Below the pieces are notes generated by a model. The model saw nothing but the letters and a program-made list of their open reading frames with translations. It did not search any database and was not told the DNA's origin. 64,000 nt of DNA, from positions 30,870,788 to 30,934,787 of the forward strand of contig OX393581.1 of NCBI GenBank assembly GCA_947652605.1, given 5' to 3'. This document shows positions 23,196 to 35,604 of the stretch, piece by piece (the first letter of the stretch is position 1; every line of letters starts with the position of its first letter). The stretch comes from Elmis aenea (lineage: Eukaryota > Arthropoda > Insecta > Coleoptera > Elmidae). Made by a program: the position numbers and the translations under genes.

Positions 23196-24519
23196 AAATG
23201 TCTGTACAAAATGCAGGAAAATTGACCTACTTACATAACATCCAAACAAACTGCAAGGGTTTTGTTGTAAATCAAAAAAAGATACTCTGCAACATCAATA
23301 ATAAAGTAAAACAGTCGCCAAACCACCGCAAAGCCATCATTCTACAAATTCTGTAGTTGCTGTACATTATACTAAAGTAGACTGCTATCACTGGAACATT
23401 GTGTAGAAGTATAGCTTTCAAAATGTCGTATCTACCACAGAAAGGGAACTTTAAGTGATTTGTAGAGCATTTTATTCTGAATTAGACAATGTATAACACT
23501 TGGCACTTTTTTGAAACAATTGTTAAAAATGGAAAAAACAAATATTTTATTTTGAAAAATTCCTAATCGGCATGGTAAATAATTGTCTTTATCCCTTTTT
23601 CCTTGGAAGCAGATAAGTAAACCGCATGAAATTACTATTAAAGGGATTAAGCTATAGATTTAACCCAAAACAAAAATAGGTAGGTATTTATTTATTTATT
23701 GAAGGGAAAAAACAGGTGTGCAATTCATGCACGGTCACCCAACCAAGAACTAACTTACCTTGTCAAACGAACGCTATGGTTACATCTTACATCTTCAGCG
23801 AGTTATGCCCTTTATCTGCGTTAATGGCTTTTAATACGTAAATAGATTTTTGGACGTTTTTTAAAAACTATGTAAACTTATATTTGGTTACGAAAATTTT
23901 GTTGCACATTCTTGTATGTCAAATAGGGGATAAAATAAGTTTTGATCCAGCACTACATGCGAGTAAAAGATTATCGTGATACTGGCTAAAGGGTAAAGTC
24001 GCAAGCAACGCAAATGTGGCCGTAAATCAAAATAAAAGTTATTATGTCTGTTTCTCGTGGTCTGTAATATTTACCTCCTGGTTTTTATTATTGATAAAAT
24101 TTATAAAAATGCCACATTGGTATTTATTGTTTTGTAGCACGCTATAGTTTGTTTTTTAAAAATGTCGTCGATGTTTTGTCTTCCCTTGTGTTAACATAAG
24201 TTATGTTAAGTATTTCCATTAATACCAACATATGTTGATACATGTTTCTGTGTTTTAAGTAAAACTTTTGGTTATTAATAGGTTTTAAAAGAGCGCCTAT
24301 TTACAACGTGTTGGGGATTTTAGCCATTAATTTAGTTTAGGTGACAACTTACTGAAACTAGAATGTTGCATTTCAACTGAAGCTTATAACAGTTACATCT
24401 TTAATCTATTTTTACAAAAGTTTGTATTTGTTTGGGGTATTGGCCAAGAAGTAGAGATATGTTTAGTTCTGATAACTAAAATATTAAGTATTAGGTGTGT
24501 TTTGAGTCGTATTCTAAAG
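23196..24519. other. No gene recognised
   Basis: AT-rich. A 150-bp patch after the TATTTATTTATTTATT run at 23684 (GTGCAATTCATGCACGGTCA region) is GC-richer and looks repeat-derived, but I cannot assign it. Confidence 0.4.
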
Positions 24520-24789
24520 CAGTGGTGCGCAAACTATTTTCATTTCCGACCCCCCATTTTGTGTAAAATTTTGTCGCGACCCCTGGATAGACGGTAGACG
24601 TTTTTTTAATCGTCAACGTAGTTAAAATGAAATTGTCTTTGGGATTTGCGCTTATTTTTCTGCCTTATTAGAGGCCTGAATAAAACACATACTTTTATGA
24701 AACAATGGTTTTATTTATGCATATCGGTATAAATATTTTTTTTATGAAAAATACTTTTGAACAATTTTACATCGTAAGAATTCAATGTG

Positions 24790-25378
24790 AGGTATGCGCT
24801 TGCAAAGAGCTCATGATTGCTTCTATGTTCGGATCTGTATTGGAAATCGCGCCGTAAGTCATCCTCCGGATCCAATCAAGGTCGATATTTTGATTTAATG
24901 GCAACTAATTTTGAAAAGCCGGTTTCACATAAGTAGGTCGATGCAAACTGAATCAAAATATTGATTGCGTTTTTCTTCAAATCGGCATATTCGTTTCCAA
25001 TCGATAACCAAAAGGTTTGGCAATTCAGAGACTTAAATTGAATGCGCAGTGTTTCTTCACTTGAAACATCAATTAACTGTTCTTTTTCATTTAAATGAAT
25101 ATTGAAATTAAAAATATCAAACTAAAATGGATCGCGGATCCAACCTAATTCATTATCTGAAAATTTTTCGAACCTTTTCGAAAAGTTTTTTCCCAATTTT
25201 ATCATATGACAGGAAATGATGTTTTTAAATAACAAGAAATCTGTTTTATTTTCTTTAGTAAATTCTGAAAAGCACAGAAACATGTCTGTGTTGTTTTTGT
25301 TCAATTCTCCTTGCCAAAGTATCAGCTTATTCTTAAAAGTTTCAATTTTACTGCTCGATGTTAAAATGTTTGTACTCT
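24790..25378 (-). pseudogene. hAT transposase, C-terminal half
   Basis: Read on -, the frame starts with STNILTSSSKIETFKNKL at the insertion boundary and continues ...GWIRDPF, then LRIQFKSLNCQTFWL, and the dimerisation block ASTYLCETGFSKLVAIKSKY with DPEDDLRRD. These are standard landmarks of the ZBED/Charlie-like group of hAT transposases. One or more stops (after DPF and in KYRP) show it is dead. It joins in frame with 27308-27820 when the insertion and one CTCT copy are removed. Confidence 0.9.
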
Positions 25379-27307
25379 TGTCACACAGTGAACTCCTGCA
25401 GTGTTCTTAATTGCTGCTGCTCTTTGCCGGCGGCAAGGGTCGTAGGTCCTATAAAAAAAACTAAAAAAAAGGTTGGGCGCCAGGCCTGCAGAACAGGCCA
25501 AAAAAAAAGACTACAATCACTTGCGAAGAAGACGAAATCATTTAATGAGTTACCAAAAACAAAAAAAAAACAATGTAACAGAACTGGTACATAAATAAAC
25601 TCAGTTGGTTGTTAAATTCACCTAATTACTTATCGAGCAATAAATAAACATCCACCGAGCTCGGTGGCTGGTTGGTACGCAACCTAGCGAGTAAAATCGG
25701 GAGGCGTGGGTTCGAATCCCGTGGCCGTCTGTCATCGTAGGGGTTTCAGGTGGTTTCCCCTACCTACTATAGGCAAATGCTGTGACAGTACTTCCACCTA
25801 CCCTTACCTTACCCACCCTTTCCTTGTTCCCCGCCCCCTCCATCCGGACGCTAGTGACCTCAGTTGTCGAAGCGTCCCTAAACTCTCAATTAAAAAAAAA
25901 AAAAAAAAAAAAAACCACCCAGGTTTGCCCGTGGTCGGCATGGTAATCAAAACTTACTCCCATTCCTATGTGGCGACGACACTCCTAATAAAATCCCCTT
26001 CCCACTAATAACGTGAATTTAAATTAAATAAATATAACAATTAAATGAACTTACAACAATTAAATGGCCCAGCCAAAATCGCTGGTGAGCGCGTTCCCAA
26101 AACTACCTTGATGTTACATACGCGGCGGTCACAAAATTGGCGTACTCCCCCCAGAGCTCTGTGTGGTATTCACCTTGTATACATATATGAACGCTCAACA
26201 GCGCTTCACGTTTAGCCGAGTACCCAAAAATAATTTACATCGAAAGCCCGCCGACCTCGTTAACAATTCAATTGTTTACACCTAAACAGTATTTTGTTGA
26301 CAATCAATATAATACACAAAATCTAGGAATTATTCCTGTCAATCAAATTAAATAGTATGGAAATTATTTTGATAACAACCAACTAAGCAAAACATTCAAA
26401 ATTCCTGAGCTACTCAGTACTCAATTTCATATAAACAGAAATTTAAAAAAATCACTACAGTACATCCAGTTGAACGTTATAACAACTATATGGATAACAA
26501 ACAGCTAAGCATAACATCATACAAGTTATGTTGAATACTCTAAATCTAAAAAAAAAACACTGAAAACTTTACTGGAGTTGGAAGCGATGGGAATTGTGCT
26601 ACTTGACATGGAGCAACCCAGTTCCTTCAAAATGTCAGCAACCCAAAACACGGCGGAACGCAACTCTTGAATGTATTACTAACTCGACACTTAATACACG
26701 TTCCCTGGGATGGGCTACTCCCTTATAAACAACGGACGGCCCTGGGAGAAAAATCCCAAATTTCCTTGGCTCTTAATCGGGCAGTTTTAACCCCCTCGAC
26801 ACGAAGTGATTAAAAAAACTGGTCTGACCTTTGTGTGGATCTAGGCTAGCCGAGATTCCTTCACTGATAGCTGCCTTCAGCCCTTACTGCCTCGGTAGCT
26901 GCTTTGGGCGTACACCGGGACGAAAACAAACTGGGCTCTGCCTCGTGGGTAGGCACTCAGAAAAACAACAACAGTGAACTAGCACTGGGTAAACTCAACG
27001 TTGGTTCACCACTCTAGGCAGATCCTCGGAAATGCATTCAAGGATTAATTCTTCGTTAAACACCCTTTAAACTCATCGAAAAATCGACTATCCAGCAGCG
27101 ATTTACTACTCTGACCGCCTGCCCGGTAGTGCCATTCCTGCTTCCTCTCGCGCAGATCCGCAAAAATGCCCAAAAGCGACGTTGTCACGTTGACTCAACA
27201 ATTTAAATTACAAAAGCGACGTTGTCACGTCTTCTAAGCACTCCAGTCGAACCCAAATAATTAATTTAACAAAGAATTTGTACACGCGTTTTTTTTAAAC
27301 CATTACA
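25379..27307. mobile_element. 1929-bp TGT...ACA insertion with CTCT target duplication (solo-LTR-like)
   Basis: It begins TGTCACACAG and ends CCATTACA. CTCT flanks it on both sides (25375-25378, 27308-27311), and one copy is needed for the hAT frame QGK-S-TNI. TG...CA ends plus a 4-bp duplication are the signature of an LTR retrotransposon integrase. No internal gag/pol and no pair of direct LTRs is visible, so a solo LTR enlarged by the SINE at 25655-25914 is the simplest reading; orientation is undetermined. It is clearly GC-richer than its surroundings, with many CpGs at 26060-27240. A minus-strand 12-mer TGGCGCCCAACC at 25471-25482 resembles a primer-binding site but is not at an LTR edge. 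CAAAAGCGACGTTGTCACGT occurs twice near 27171 and 27211. Confidence 0.8.
25655..25914 (+). mobile_element. tRNA-derived SINE
   Basis: A polymerase III promoter is visible: A-box-like TGGCTGGTTGG (25665-25675) and a perfect B box GGTTCGAATCC (25709-25719), about 33 bp apart. The tRNA-like head is followed by a non-tRNA body with GGTGGTTTCCCCTACCTACT and a pyrimidine-rich stretch, then a 23-A tail (25892-25914). It lacks a proper tRNA 3' half, so it is not a tRNA gene. It sits inside the TGT...ACA insertion and is therefore younger than it, or came with it. Confidence 0.9.
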
Positions 27308-27831
27308 CTCTTTCCCTGTAGACTCAAATTCAAATCGTCAAGTTTTTCGAAAATGTCAACCATGTAACTGAGTTTTCCGAGCCAATCTTCATTAATGAAC
27401 TTGCCAATATATGTTTTTTTTTCTACCAAAAAAATATAAACTTCGTTTCTCAAATCGAAAATACTTCGCAGTATTTTGGCGCGTGATACCTTGATAGCCA
27501 TCTGGTTTCCGTATCTATGTAGTAATAATGGTCTCATACACATAATGCAATTTTTCATCAATGTCTTTTACAGCAAGAGCTTGTCTATGTTAAATACTAT
27601 ATGGGGAGCTATTTTCATTACCCCTGTTCGCCCTTTATTACTACCTGTTAATGCTGCTGCACCATCAGTGTGTCCAGGTAAGGTAATTTGTTTCAAAATA
27701 TCTATTAATAATTTCAAATATTTTCTCTCCATTTGTTGTCCTTCTAATTTTTTACATAAAAATTCTTCTGATACGTTTTCTTGAAAAACGTATCTCACAC
27801 AAACAATTAATTGAGACATTTTAGTAATGTC
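27308..27831 (-). pseudogene. hAT transposase, central part
   Basis: On -, the frame from 27819 reads SQLIVCVRYVFQENVSEEFL and, further on, the catalytic box HTDGAAALTGSNKG. A second frame from 27561 continues with ILRSIFDLRNEVYIFLVEKK and YMVDIFEKLDDLNLSLQGKS, up to the insertion border. TDGA with the following small residues is the conserved acidic site of hAT transposases. A frameshift or small deletion lies between the two frames. The segment upstream of the first methionine, normally a BED zinc finger, is gone. Confidence 0.9.
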
Positions 27832-28048
27832 AGTAATGTCAAGTCTTTTCAGGAATTGTGTATTTTTTCAAAAATACATTTTGATTTTTCAAACTTTCAG
27901 CTCGTTTTTTAAGAAACTATAGTACCTGATACTTGTTGAAAAAAACCTTATATTTTTTATTGTCAAATAAATTTCTTTGAATTTGGTGACCCACAAAAAT
28001 TTCCTCGCGACCCACAGAGGGGTCGCGACCTATAGTTTGCCGGCCACT

Positions 28049-29684
28049 CTAGAATCTAGAAGAGGGACAAATTTCCAGAACAAAGTTCTGACGAATATTT
28101 GGTATGTATGTATACAGTAGTAAAAAACATGAAATTTCGTGATGTAGCTTTGTTTTTAGTATCACTGTATCAACTGTTATCTTAACTATGTTCTGTGTCT
28201 TAACTATCATTTATAAATTTTTTTGTTATTTAAAGTTTAATGAATAATAAGATGTCGTTTAATTATGGACGCATAACGTACTGTTACTGAAAGCTTCTAT
28301 TTGTTACAAAATAACTGCGGCAGATTAATAGGTGCTACTTTCAATAACTAAAAGTTATTCAGAATTTGCGGTCATAAGTAAAAATGTGCCAATAAAGCAA
28401 AGTATTTGTTAATATTCAGTTTTCATTTCTGTAGGCAAAATTGGTTTTATTGTTTTAATACAACTTTTGCAAGTTTACATTGGGGCATAAAGATCGCTGC
28501 TTTAAATAATTAAGCAAAATAATGAAATTATCTTAGATTTAAAATTAAAATACAGAAAACATTTGAACCGTAAACGAGTTCTGCAATTACTTTTCATGTT
28601 TATTCATTTTCTTTTCCGTTTATTTTCTGTTTTTACAGGATTATTTGCTTTAGCAATTCACTGAGTTTAACAGTGCTATATAATATAGAATGGCTTATTT
28701 GTAGATTGTTGGTTGGTTTAGAAAGATAAATAAAATCATCCCCAAATTTCCCTCTACACGATATTGTGTAAAAATGGCTAAAAATACGGTATATACTCAA
28801 AACCACACACATAAATATTCGACCCCTTTCAGTGAAATAAATCTACGAACAAAATTAAAACGGTGGCCGAAAGGGGTTGGCTAAAAATAAAAGTGAGAGA
28901 CGAAGATGAACTTGGTTCAGCACTTATCGACCAGATAAAGATAGAGGATACTTCATTCAGTTACATGTTTTATTATACGCGGGTTTTAATTTAGTTAAAG
29001 TATAGTCTTGTATATTTTTCCTTCATTTACTAATATTTCATAACTTTTTGCGGCTCATGTTTGAGTTACTGCTACATTTTAAATCGTAATGAAATGGCCT
29101 GTTTCTGTTCGTATTAGAGCGAGGTAGCTTTCGGTCAGTGATAAAAAGTCCGCTTTAAATCGCCTTATCTAAAATGTCCTTAAAGGATACGCATTGCACT
29201 TTGAGTGTGATAACGTAAAATATCCAGAAAATCCGAAATTTATGGGGGTAGGTGCGACAAAAAGGCATTTTGCATATGATATCCTGAATATATAGGATGA
29301 TAGGAGGGTGTCAATGACGGAATTCAACGCATTTCTTTCTCTATATATGCAAAGGAAAGTATTTCTTTGGATATAGATTGGGGTGCTGCGTTATAATAAG
29401 TTAGACATTGCTTTAAATCGATTTTTATACAGGGAAAGTCAAAAATATTCACAGTATTTCCATTGCAACGAACTCGACGTTTGATTTTATCGGTATAACT
29501 AGTATTTAAATTGCTTAAAAGAAATGAAAAAAGTGTGGCAGTTATTTTGTTTGATGAACCTAATTTAAATAAAGCGAAATCAGTACCGTTCAAATAAAAT
29601 TGTTTTACTCTATTGGTTGACAATTCATATTTTAAAGTTGTTACTCTTCAAAATTCGTTTTTAATGTGAAATAAATCTAATATA
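28049..29684. other. No gene recognised
   Basis: AT-rich sequence. The minus-strand ORF at 29324-29623 (99 codons) has no signature I recognise. Confidence 0.45.
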
Positions 29685-30130
29685 CATACAGAAGGGCCAT
29701 TATTGGGATCTCGTATACCTACAAAGAGCTACAAATAAGTTTAAATAAGACAAATTGTTCCCCTTTCTGAGACCTATTCAGTGATGCTTTAATGTTTTAA
29801 AAAAGTTCCGTGACACACTAGATAATAAACAAAAATCAAAATGAGCATTTTTTAAAAAATCGTTAATAATTTGATTGTCGGTGGTATAAAAATATTTTTG
29901 GGGAAAAGTTGTAGATTTTTTTGCGAACTGTATAATAAAAACATTTATTTGTTTTAATATTGTTTAAATTCTTGGATAAATTACAAAATTGTATTTTTTA
30001 AAATTAAAACCATAGTTGGCTATGCTCTCGTGAAAAAGCATTTGTTTACTTTTTCCAATAACATAAGGTTTAATGTATTTATTTTAATATTTAGGCTTAA
30101 AAGAAATTCAAATAAATATCATCAAAAAGT
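29685..30130 (+). repeat. Interspersed repeat, copy 1 (GGGCCA...CTCGTA family)
   Basis: It starts near TACAGAAGGGCCAT. TTGGGATCTCGTA, AAATTGTTCCC, TTCTGAGACCTATTCAGTGA and TTAATGTTTTAA match, in the same order and orientation, the copy at 38637-39005. The end segment AGTCCCTATAAAGCTATAGA is present in inverted form in copy 2, so one copy is rearranged. Confidence 0.85.
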
Positions 30131-30579
30131 CCCTATAAAGCTATAGAGTGCCATGACTATTTTGTGTTGCAAATGGATTTCATATCCTACTTTTTGTTTG
30201 TTTTAAGGGATGGAAAATATTGTTCAATTTTTGTTTCTAGTAAGTGCAAAGTTTTGTTTATTAAACTGTTAATTTTATTTGTTTTTGCTGTCAAAGAAAA
30301 CGTTTCTAATTTATTTTTATTTACACATTTTTGGAACATACCTAATATTTCTTTTATAGATAACTTATTTTTAGAAGAAAGCGAATTTTTGTTTGATCAT
30401 GGTATATTAAATTTTTAATGCATTAAGCTGGGTATACAAAATAAATCAAAAAGCTAGTTTGCAACACCAAATATAGTCGCTCAAATAATCACAGAACACT
30501 CATTGCATCGCTGGAAAAAATAGCATTTTCTTATGTAACTCGGACATACGTAAAAGTAAATTTATTTATTTATTTAGAT
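30131..30579. other. No gene recognised
   Basis: AT-rich. The hydrophobic 84-codon ORF at 30164-30418 shows no family signature. Confidence 0.4.
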
Positions 30580-30642
30580 TTAACACTTGCAGTATGCTCA
30601 CGGCACACTAGCGTGCCGCGGCACACAGCTGGAAAAACACTG
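30580..30642. mobile_element. hAT-like right end (GTGCCGCGGCAC palindrome)
   Basis: GGCACACTAGCGTGCCGCGG followed by CACACAGCTGGAAAAACACTG. CAGTGTTTTTC at the end and the subterminal GTGCCGCGGCAC palindrome are familiar for a widespread hAT-type family. Only one end is seen. Confidence 0.55.
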
Positions 30643-30689
30643 GTATAGAGTCTGGGAAGGGATTAATTTACTTTCCATTATTTCTAATG

Positions 30690-30773
30690 AAAAAAATTGA
30701 TTTGGACTTTGAACAATTCAGAGTTCGAACGGCCTTCTAAAACAAATTAAATTCGTTGTACGAGGCACCACTG
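30690..30773. mobile_element. Tigger-like right end
   Basis: It ends AATTCGTTGTACGAGGCACC ACTG followed by TA. Its inverse, CAGTGGTGCCTCG, is a Tigger/mariner-type terminus. The left end was not found. Confidence 0.5.
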
Positions 30774-33700
30774 TATAATCTTCGTGTCTATATGCCTAGT
30801 TCGGTAAAGACAACTCTTTACCATGGCAACAAGTTACTTTCTAGCTTAGGCCAGCAAAGATGTATTTTCCAGCCTAAAAATTGATCGGAAACAACTGATT
30901 TTCTGGACGTACGCAGAAAAATGCTTTTTATATGCATTAAGATAATACAGTGAGTGAACACTCACATTATGAATGCTTTTAAAATGCTAGGAAACGTATG
31001 TGACGACTTGGCGAGTACTTTACGATTTATGTTATTTTTGTTGTAGATACTTTACAGGTGTACTCAACTGTAATTATGCATGCTGCTAAGCACAATCGCT
31101 TTTACAATAACCAACTCGTATTTGCCAGTTTCAGGATTGAGTAAAATCGTGCTAAAATTTTATATACAGAAAGTTGCTTATATAGATACATTATTTAGAA
31201 ACCGTAAAAATGTTTTAATGGTCATAACAATTTGTATGCTGGAATTTTACAATAAATGTGTGCATTTTAAAACTGATACAATGTTTGATCGCATTTAGTC
31301 TGAAAATTGAGTCAGTAAAGTCGTTTAAGAAATACTGAAACTGACGGAGAGATAGTTTTGGATTATAAGCAATTCTGATACAGCGCCCAACGTGTAAGAC
31401 CATCTCATGTAAAAGTATTTGTTTAAAAATTATTGTGCGGGGAATGTTTAGCATAATAGTTTGAATTACCAAATAGTTCAACCCTGGTATTAACGACGCC
31501 AACAATTTATCCTGAATTGCTAAGTTATCTTTGAATTTATCGTGCCTTCAACTGCGAATGTGCGTGCTTTCGGGATATTTATATATTTTCACGGGTTGTT
31601 TATGGGCAATAATGACTTTTTTCAGGATTTAAATGACTTATAATAGCTATTATTATTTCGATAGCGGTATTTATTTTATTATCGCGATTCATTTCTCTCA
31701 AATTAAATTTCAACTCATTGTTCACTGATTAAACTACCTAAAAACATTAATATCGAAGGTTTTATTTAATAATTTGCTAACAAACAAAATGGCAACTGTG
31801 AATTTAAAGAATAAAAAAGAAATTTTAGACTAAAGTAATTTGTTCAGTGTTCGGAATATTTTTTAGAATTGGTCGTTAATATTTTGTGTAGATTTACCCA
31901 ATGTTTCCACTGCCAGAACATTTAAGTTTATATTTCAATACAATAGTTTAATGCATACATTGCTGATTCACTAAAAATTTGGCGTTTTATAATTTTTTTG
32001 TGCTTATTTTTATTGGAAACATTAAAATATACTTTTTTTGCACTTGAATTCATTGTGCCGTCGTTTTGTTTGTGTATATCGTAGTATAAATTCTTGGATA
32101 CTTAATAAATGCAATCAGGAATGGTCAAAGCTAGAATTGGTCCGATTAATATTTTTAAATATGTTTTATTACAATAACTGCGAAAAATGACCTAATATCA
32201 AATTGAATAAGAATTATGTGTAATTGAAAGATAATAACGTTTGATTTAAGTAAATGATCTTTTACAAGTAATATTCGTAGCTTTTTATTACTGTAACAAG
32301 ATTATGATTTCATTCCAATAAAAACATAACTAATTGTATAAAATAAATTTTTGATGAAATATACAGAATAAATTTTGTGACAGTATAGTATAAGTGACAT
32401 TAGGCACTACAGATGTTTTTTAAAACGACGTTTTGCAATTTTTAGTTATTGAAAAAGTAAAAACTAATAATGATTATATTTTTAGATACAGAATTTTGTT
32501 CTCTACAAAAAACTGATTTGAACTTTTTTCCAAAATAATTAGGGGAGATATTATACGACTTCCAAAATTTTACCATCGAAATTACTATGTTGCATGATTC
32601 AGTTCAACACCCTGTATAACGACAAACGCTTGGACATGAATGATGACTTTTTCAATTCCAATAATTTTATATTTGTAGCTTTGTTTTGTTATTTAATCTA
32701 TAAAGTAATATGTTGAACCGAAAATTAGTTGATGTAAAATGGTTTTAATTAAAAATACGCTGAAATTATCAGTTTCCTAGAATAAATAAGCTCTGGGGAA
32801 TTTTTATTACTAATTATATCTATGTTTAAAAAGATCAAAAGAACGCCTACAACTTTATCAACATTATAACACGCGAACCATATCAGCTTACATCATGTGT
32901 ATTTATGAGTGTTTTTGCATTATTCATATTTGAGATATTAAAAAACAAACAATTAGTGGAATGGAAGTGATTTAAATTACTTTTTTTCGTGGGCTAATGA
33001 TTTTCATCTGGAAATGAATAACATGCAAATCGAATAAAAATTTCTAATTTTGTTTAATATGTTGTTGTGATCAATAGAATATATTATCCTGGAATTGGTG
33101 TTGGTAATGCGTTTTAGAAATACGTTTATCAGGAAATTTGATAACGCTAGGTCACTTCGGAACGTTACATACACGCATTGTTGTTTTTTTATACAATGAT
33201 ATCTCGTAAAATATCAGTTTTAGGTATAAAACATGGTTAATGTTTTTGAAAGACAATCAAATTTTCTACAAGACTATGTAAAAACATATAGGGTGTTGTT
33301 ATTTAAGAAAAATGAGTTATCGATGTTTAAAGTTTCACGAGTTTGACCAAGCGTAAAAAACACCCTGTATAATATTTAAAAAATGTAGCTAGTGCAAAGT
33401 GTTAAATAATCTATTGTCAATCTAATTTTCAAACGAAATTCTACTGCCTTTTTAAATAACATAAATGTTAAAAAAAATGCTGTATCGCTCAAAATTTTCA
33501 TAAAACTGTAAATTTTACGAAAACGGTTGACTTTAGACCCATATAACCTTATACATTTTTAAAGTAAATTTTAAGAGAAAACCAAAAATGTAAAAATATA
33601 TAAAGTGTTCCATTTAAAATTATTAAGTTTGAGTTCGTTTCCGGTTGAACCGGAAGTCGTATTGCAACCTTAAATTTTCATCGAATCCGAAAAATACCAT

Positions 33701-34734
33701 AACGCTCAGATACGAAATTTAATTGTTATATCTGCAATAGTATTCTAGATAATTGTCTGTTTACATACTTTTGCGCAACCGTGTATATAAAAACAGCTAT
33801 AATATTGTTTTAATGCCAAAATAAATATATATGTATAGAAACAAACGTATTTTCTTTTTCATTTTCATTCATTTTCATGTTTTCTGTTTTGTTGTTTTAA
33901 CGAACAACAAACTTTGTGCCTTAGGCTACAAATCGGTATAAAAGTAAACATATTTATTATATGATATCGGGGCGAAATTTAGTTTTACGTTTTTGCAAGT
34001 ATATTCTAAGTTAAGGATGTAAATGGAAAACGACATCTCAAATATAAATTTACATGTATCGATTTTACATTTACATAGAAACGCGGACAATTTCCCCCAT
34101 TTTCTTAAATCTTGACTATGTATCTCAGATGGTAACAGTAATCAAAATTAACATGCCGGAGACCCACAGGAGAACTTCAAGCTTGAACCGTGCATGTAAT
34201 CGTATTTAAACTATTAATATACGTTATATATTTTAATTAAATACTGCAGTTGTTAATGTAAATATACTGTTAGGTTTGTGCATTTATTGCTATTAAGGCT
34301 TTACAGTATTCATGATTTCTTAATTTTTATATTTATTCATTGTAGCAGGTTAAAGATTTCTACAAGAGAGAATTAGTATGAAAAAATGTTTAACCCAGCG
34401 TTTTTTAAAGTGTGATGCGTGTATTTTTAAGGGGCCGTAGAGACTCTTACAAGGAATTAAAAATATTTTTCTTTGTTTTAAAAATTTTCCTCCTCCCTAA
34501 AAATGTCTTTAAAAAATTGCTACATTTTCGATATTGATATTTTTTTTGATTAAAGATGTATTGCAAATATATTTAAGTCTATTAGGGTTCTTAATAATTT
34601 TCAGGACTGTAAAGAGGTTCTGAAATTAAGGATGGATAAGGGTTTAATTCATAATATGGTTTAATAAACCTAAAGCAAATAGATAAAATAAAGTTAAAAA
34701 CAAGTTTTTTAAGTTTTAAGTTTTATAGTATATT
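30774..34734. other. No gene recognised; single element ends
   Basis: AT-rich. CAACACCCTGTATAAC at 32605-32620 is a lone CAGGGTG-type end. TATAGGGTGTTGTTATT (33289) and AAACACCCTGTATA (33359-33372) could bracket a short 84-bp remnant. TATAAAGTGTTCCATTTAAAA at 33599 with CGTTTCCGGTTGAACCGGAAG resembles the 10855-10920 foldback end. ORFs up to 96 codons are unremarkable. Confidence 0.45.
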
Positions 34735-34853
34735 GTACAACTAGTGCTGAAAGTTGAATATTTCACACGAGTATGACAGTTGAGCCACGAGCCGTCAGGC
34801 GAGTGGCTCAGTCATGCGAGTGTGAAATATTCTTTCAGCACGTGTTGTACACT
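34735..34853. repeat. Palindromic hairpin, about 119 bp
   Basis: Arms GTACAACTAGTGCTGAAAG and CTTTCAGCACGTGTTGTAC, then ATATTTCACACGAGTATGAC and GTCATGCGAGTGTGAAATAT, then TGAGCCACGAGCC and GGCGAGTGGCTCA are successive inverted pairs around a small loop. It lies directly beside the next element. Confidence 0.88.
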
Positions 34854-34856
34854 ATG

Positions 34857-35123
34857 CTTTTCCGACGACCAGTTAGACAAATAATCATTAATTCTGCAAA
34901 AAAGTTGTGAAAATAACATTTTTTTGACGTTGGTGACACTTGACACTTGTGAGGTTAGATTTGCTTGACAGCGCGTTTAGCGTGTGTAATGTAGCGGAAA
35001 TCGTCACTTTACACACGCAAAGTGCACTTTGCACACAATTTCCGGTGTCATGCGCAATTTGTCATTTTCAGTCGTAGTAAGTCGTGCGAAATGACTCGCT
35101 TTACATAGTGGTCGTCGGAAAAG
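34857..35123. mobile_element. Short TIR element (CTTTTCCGACGACCA)
   Basis: CTTTTCCGACGACCA at the left and TGGTCGTCGGAAAAG at the right are perfect 15-bp inverted repeats. The interior has a second hairpin with GCGTGTGTAATG and CTTTACACACGC. No coding sequence. It may form one composite with the adjoining palindrome. Confidence 0.8.
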
Positions 35124-35604
35124 TTTTTTTTTGTAACAACTGTATATGTACAAACACAGATTACTGTGTAATCATAATTTGGTATGTATATTCAAAATAA
35201 AAGACCATTTGATTCAATTTCTCGGTTCATTTAGTTAAAACAATATACTTAAATTAACCGCATGAACGATTTATTGCATTTGTCAAAATGTTGGTGCATT
35301 TTTTTAGTTGACGATATTTTTTGAATTTAGTTGTAGGCTAAAGAAAATTTAGTGTTTTTTTGTGAATTATTTGGTTTTGAAGGTGTTTAAATTAAATTTG
35401 TGTTTATTGCTGGTAAATGTTAGAGGCAAAGTGTAATTCTGGTATTGTACACAATACCTAGGCATTCTAAGTAATGCAGATTAAAATTTGGCAAAGTATA
35501 AAATAATAACGATCTTATACGTAGTGTAAGTATACATTCTCCAGTTGTTATATGGAATAGCTAGGCGTTTTATAAAACGTCGAATGTTAATTAAGTAGAG
35601 TATA

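Larger units (their letters stand above)
24520..28048 (-). mobile_element. hAT element (ZBED-like transposase type), split by a 1.9-kb insertion
   Basis: Ends CAGTGGTGCGCAAACTA (24520) and TAGTTTGCCGGCCACT (28033-28048) are imperfect inverses. Inside each lies a TCGCGACCC box (24574 and 28004/28022). Flanks TTCTAAAG and CTCTAGAA resemble the known nTCTAGAn preference of hAT target duplications, but match only 5 of 8. Transposase sequence on - occupies both sides of a nested insertion at 25379-27307. The N-terminal BED-finger part is deleted. Confidence 0.88.

Noticed and set aside
25471..25482. Retroviral-type primer-binding site (TGGCGCCCAACC on minus)
   Set aside because: It does not follow a CA-ended LTR edge; kept only as a remark on the insertion.
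25655..25728. tRNA gene
   Set aside because: A and B boxes are present, but the cloverleaf 3' half is missing and a SINE body with A-tail follows directly.
25706..26008. 100-codon plus-strand ORF
   Set aside because: It runs through the SINE body and its A-tail (poly-Lys), so it is not a protein.
27476..27784. 102-codon plus-strand ORF
   Set aside because: It is antisense to the hAT transposase region with TDGA on the minus strand.
33289..33372. 84-bp TA-flanked MITE
   Set aside because: Only about 10 bp of the ends are inverted; too weak to list as an element.
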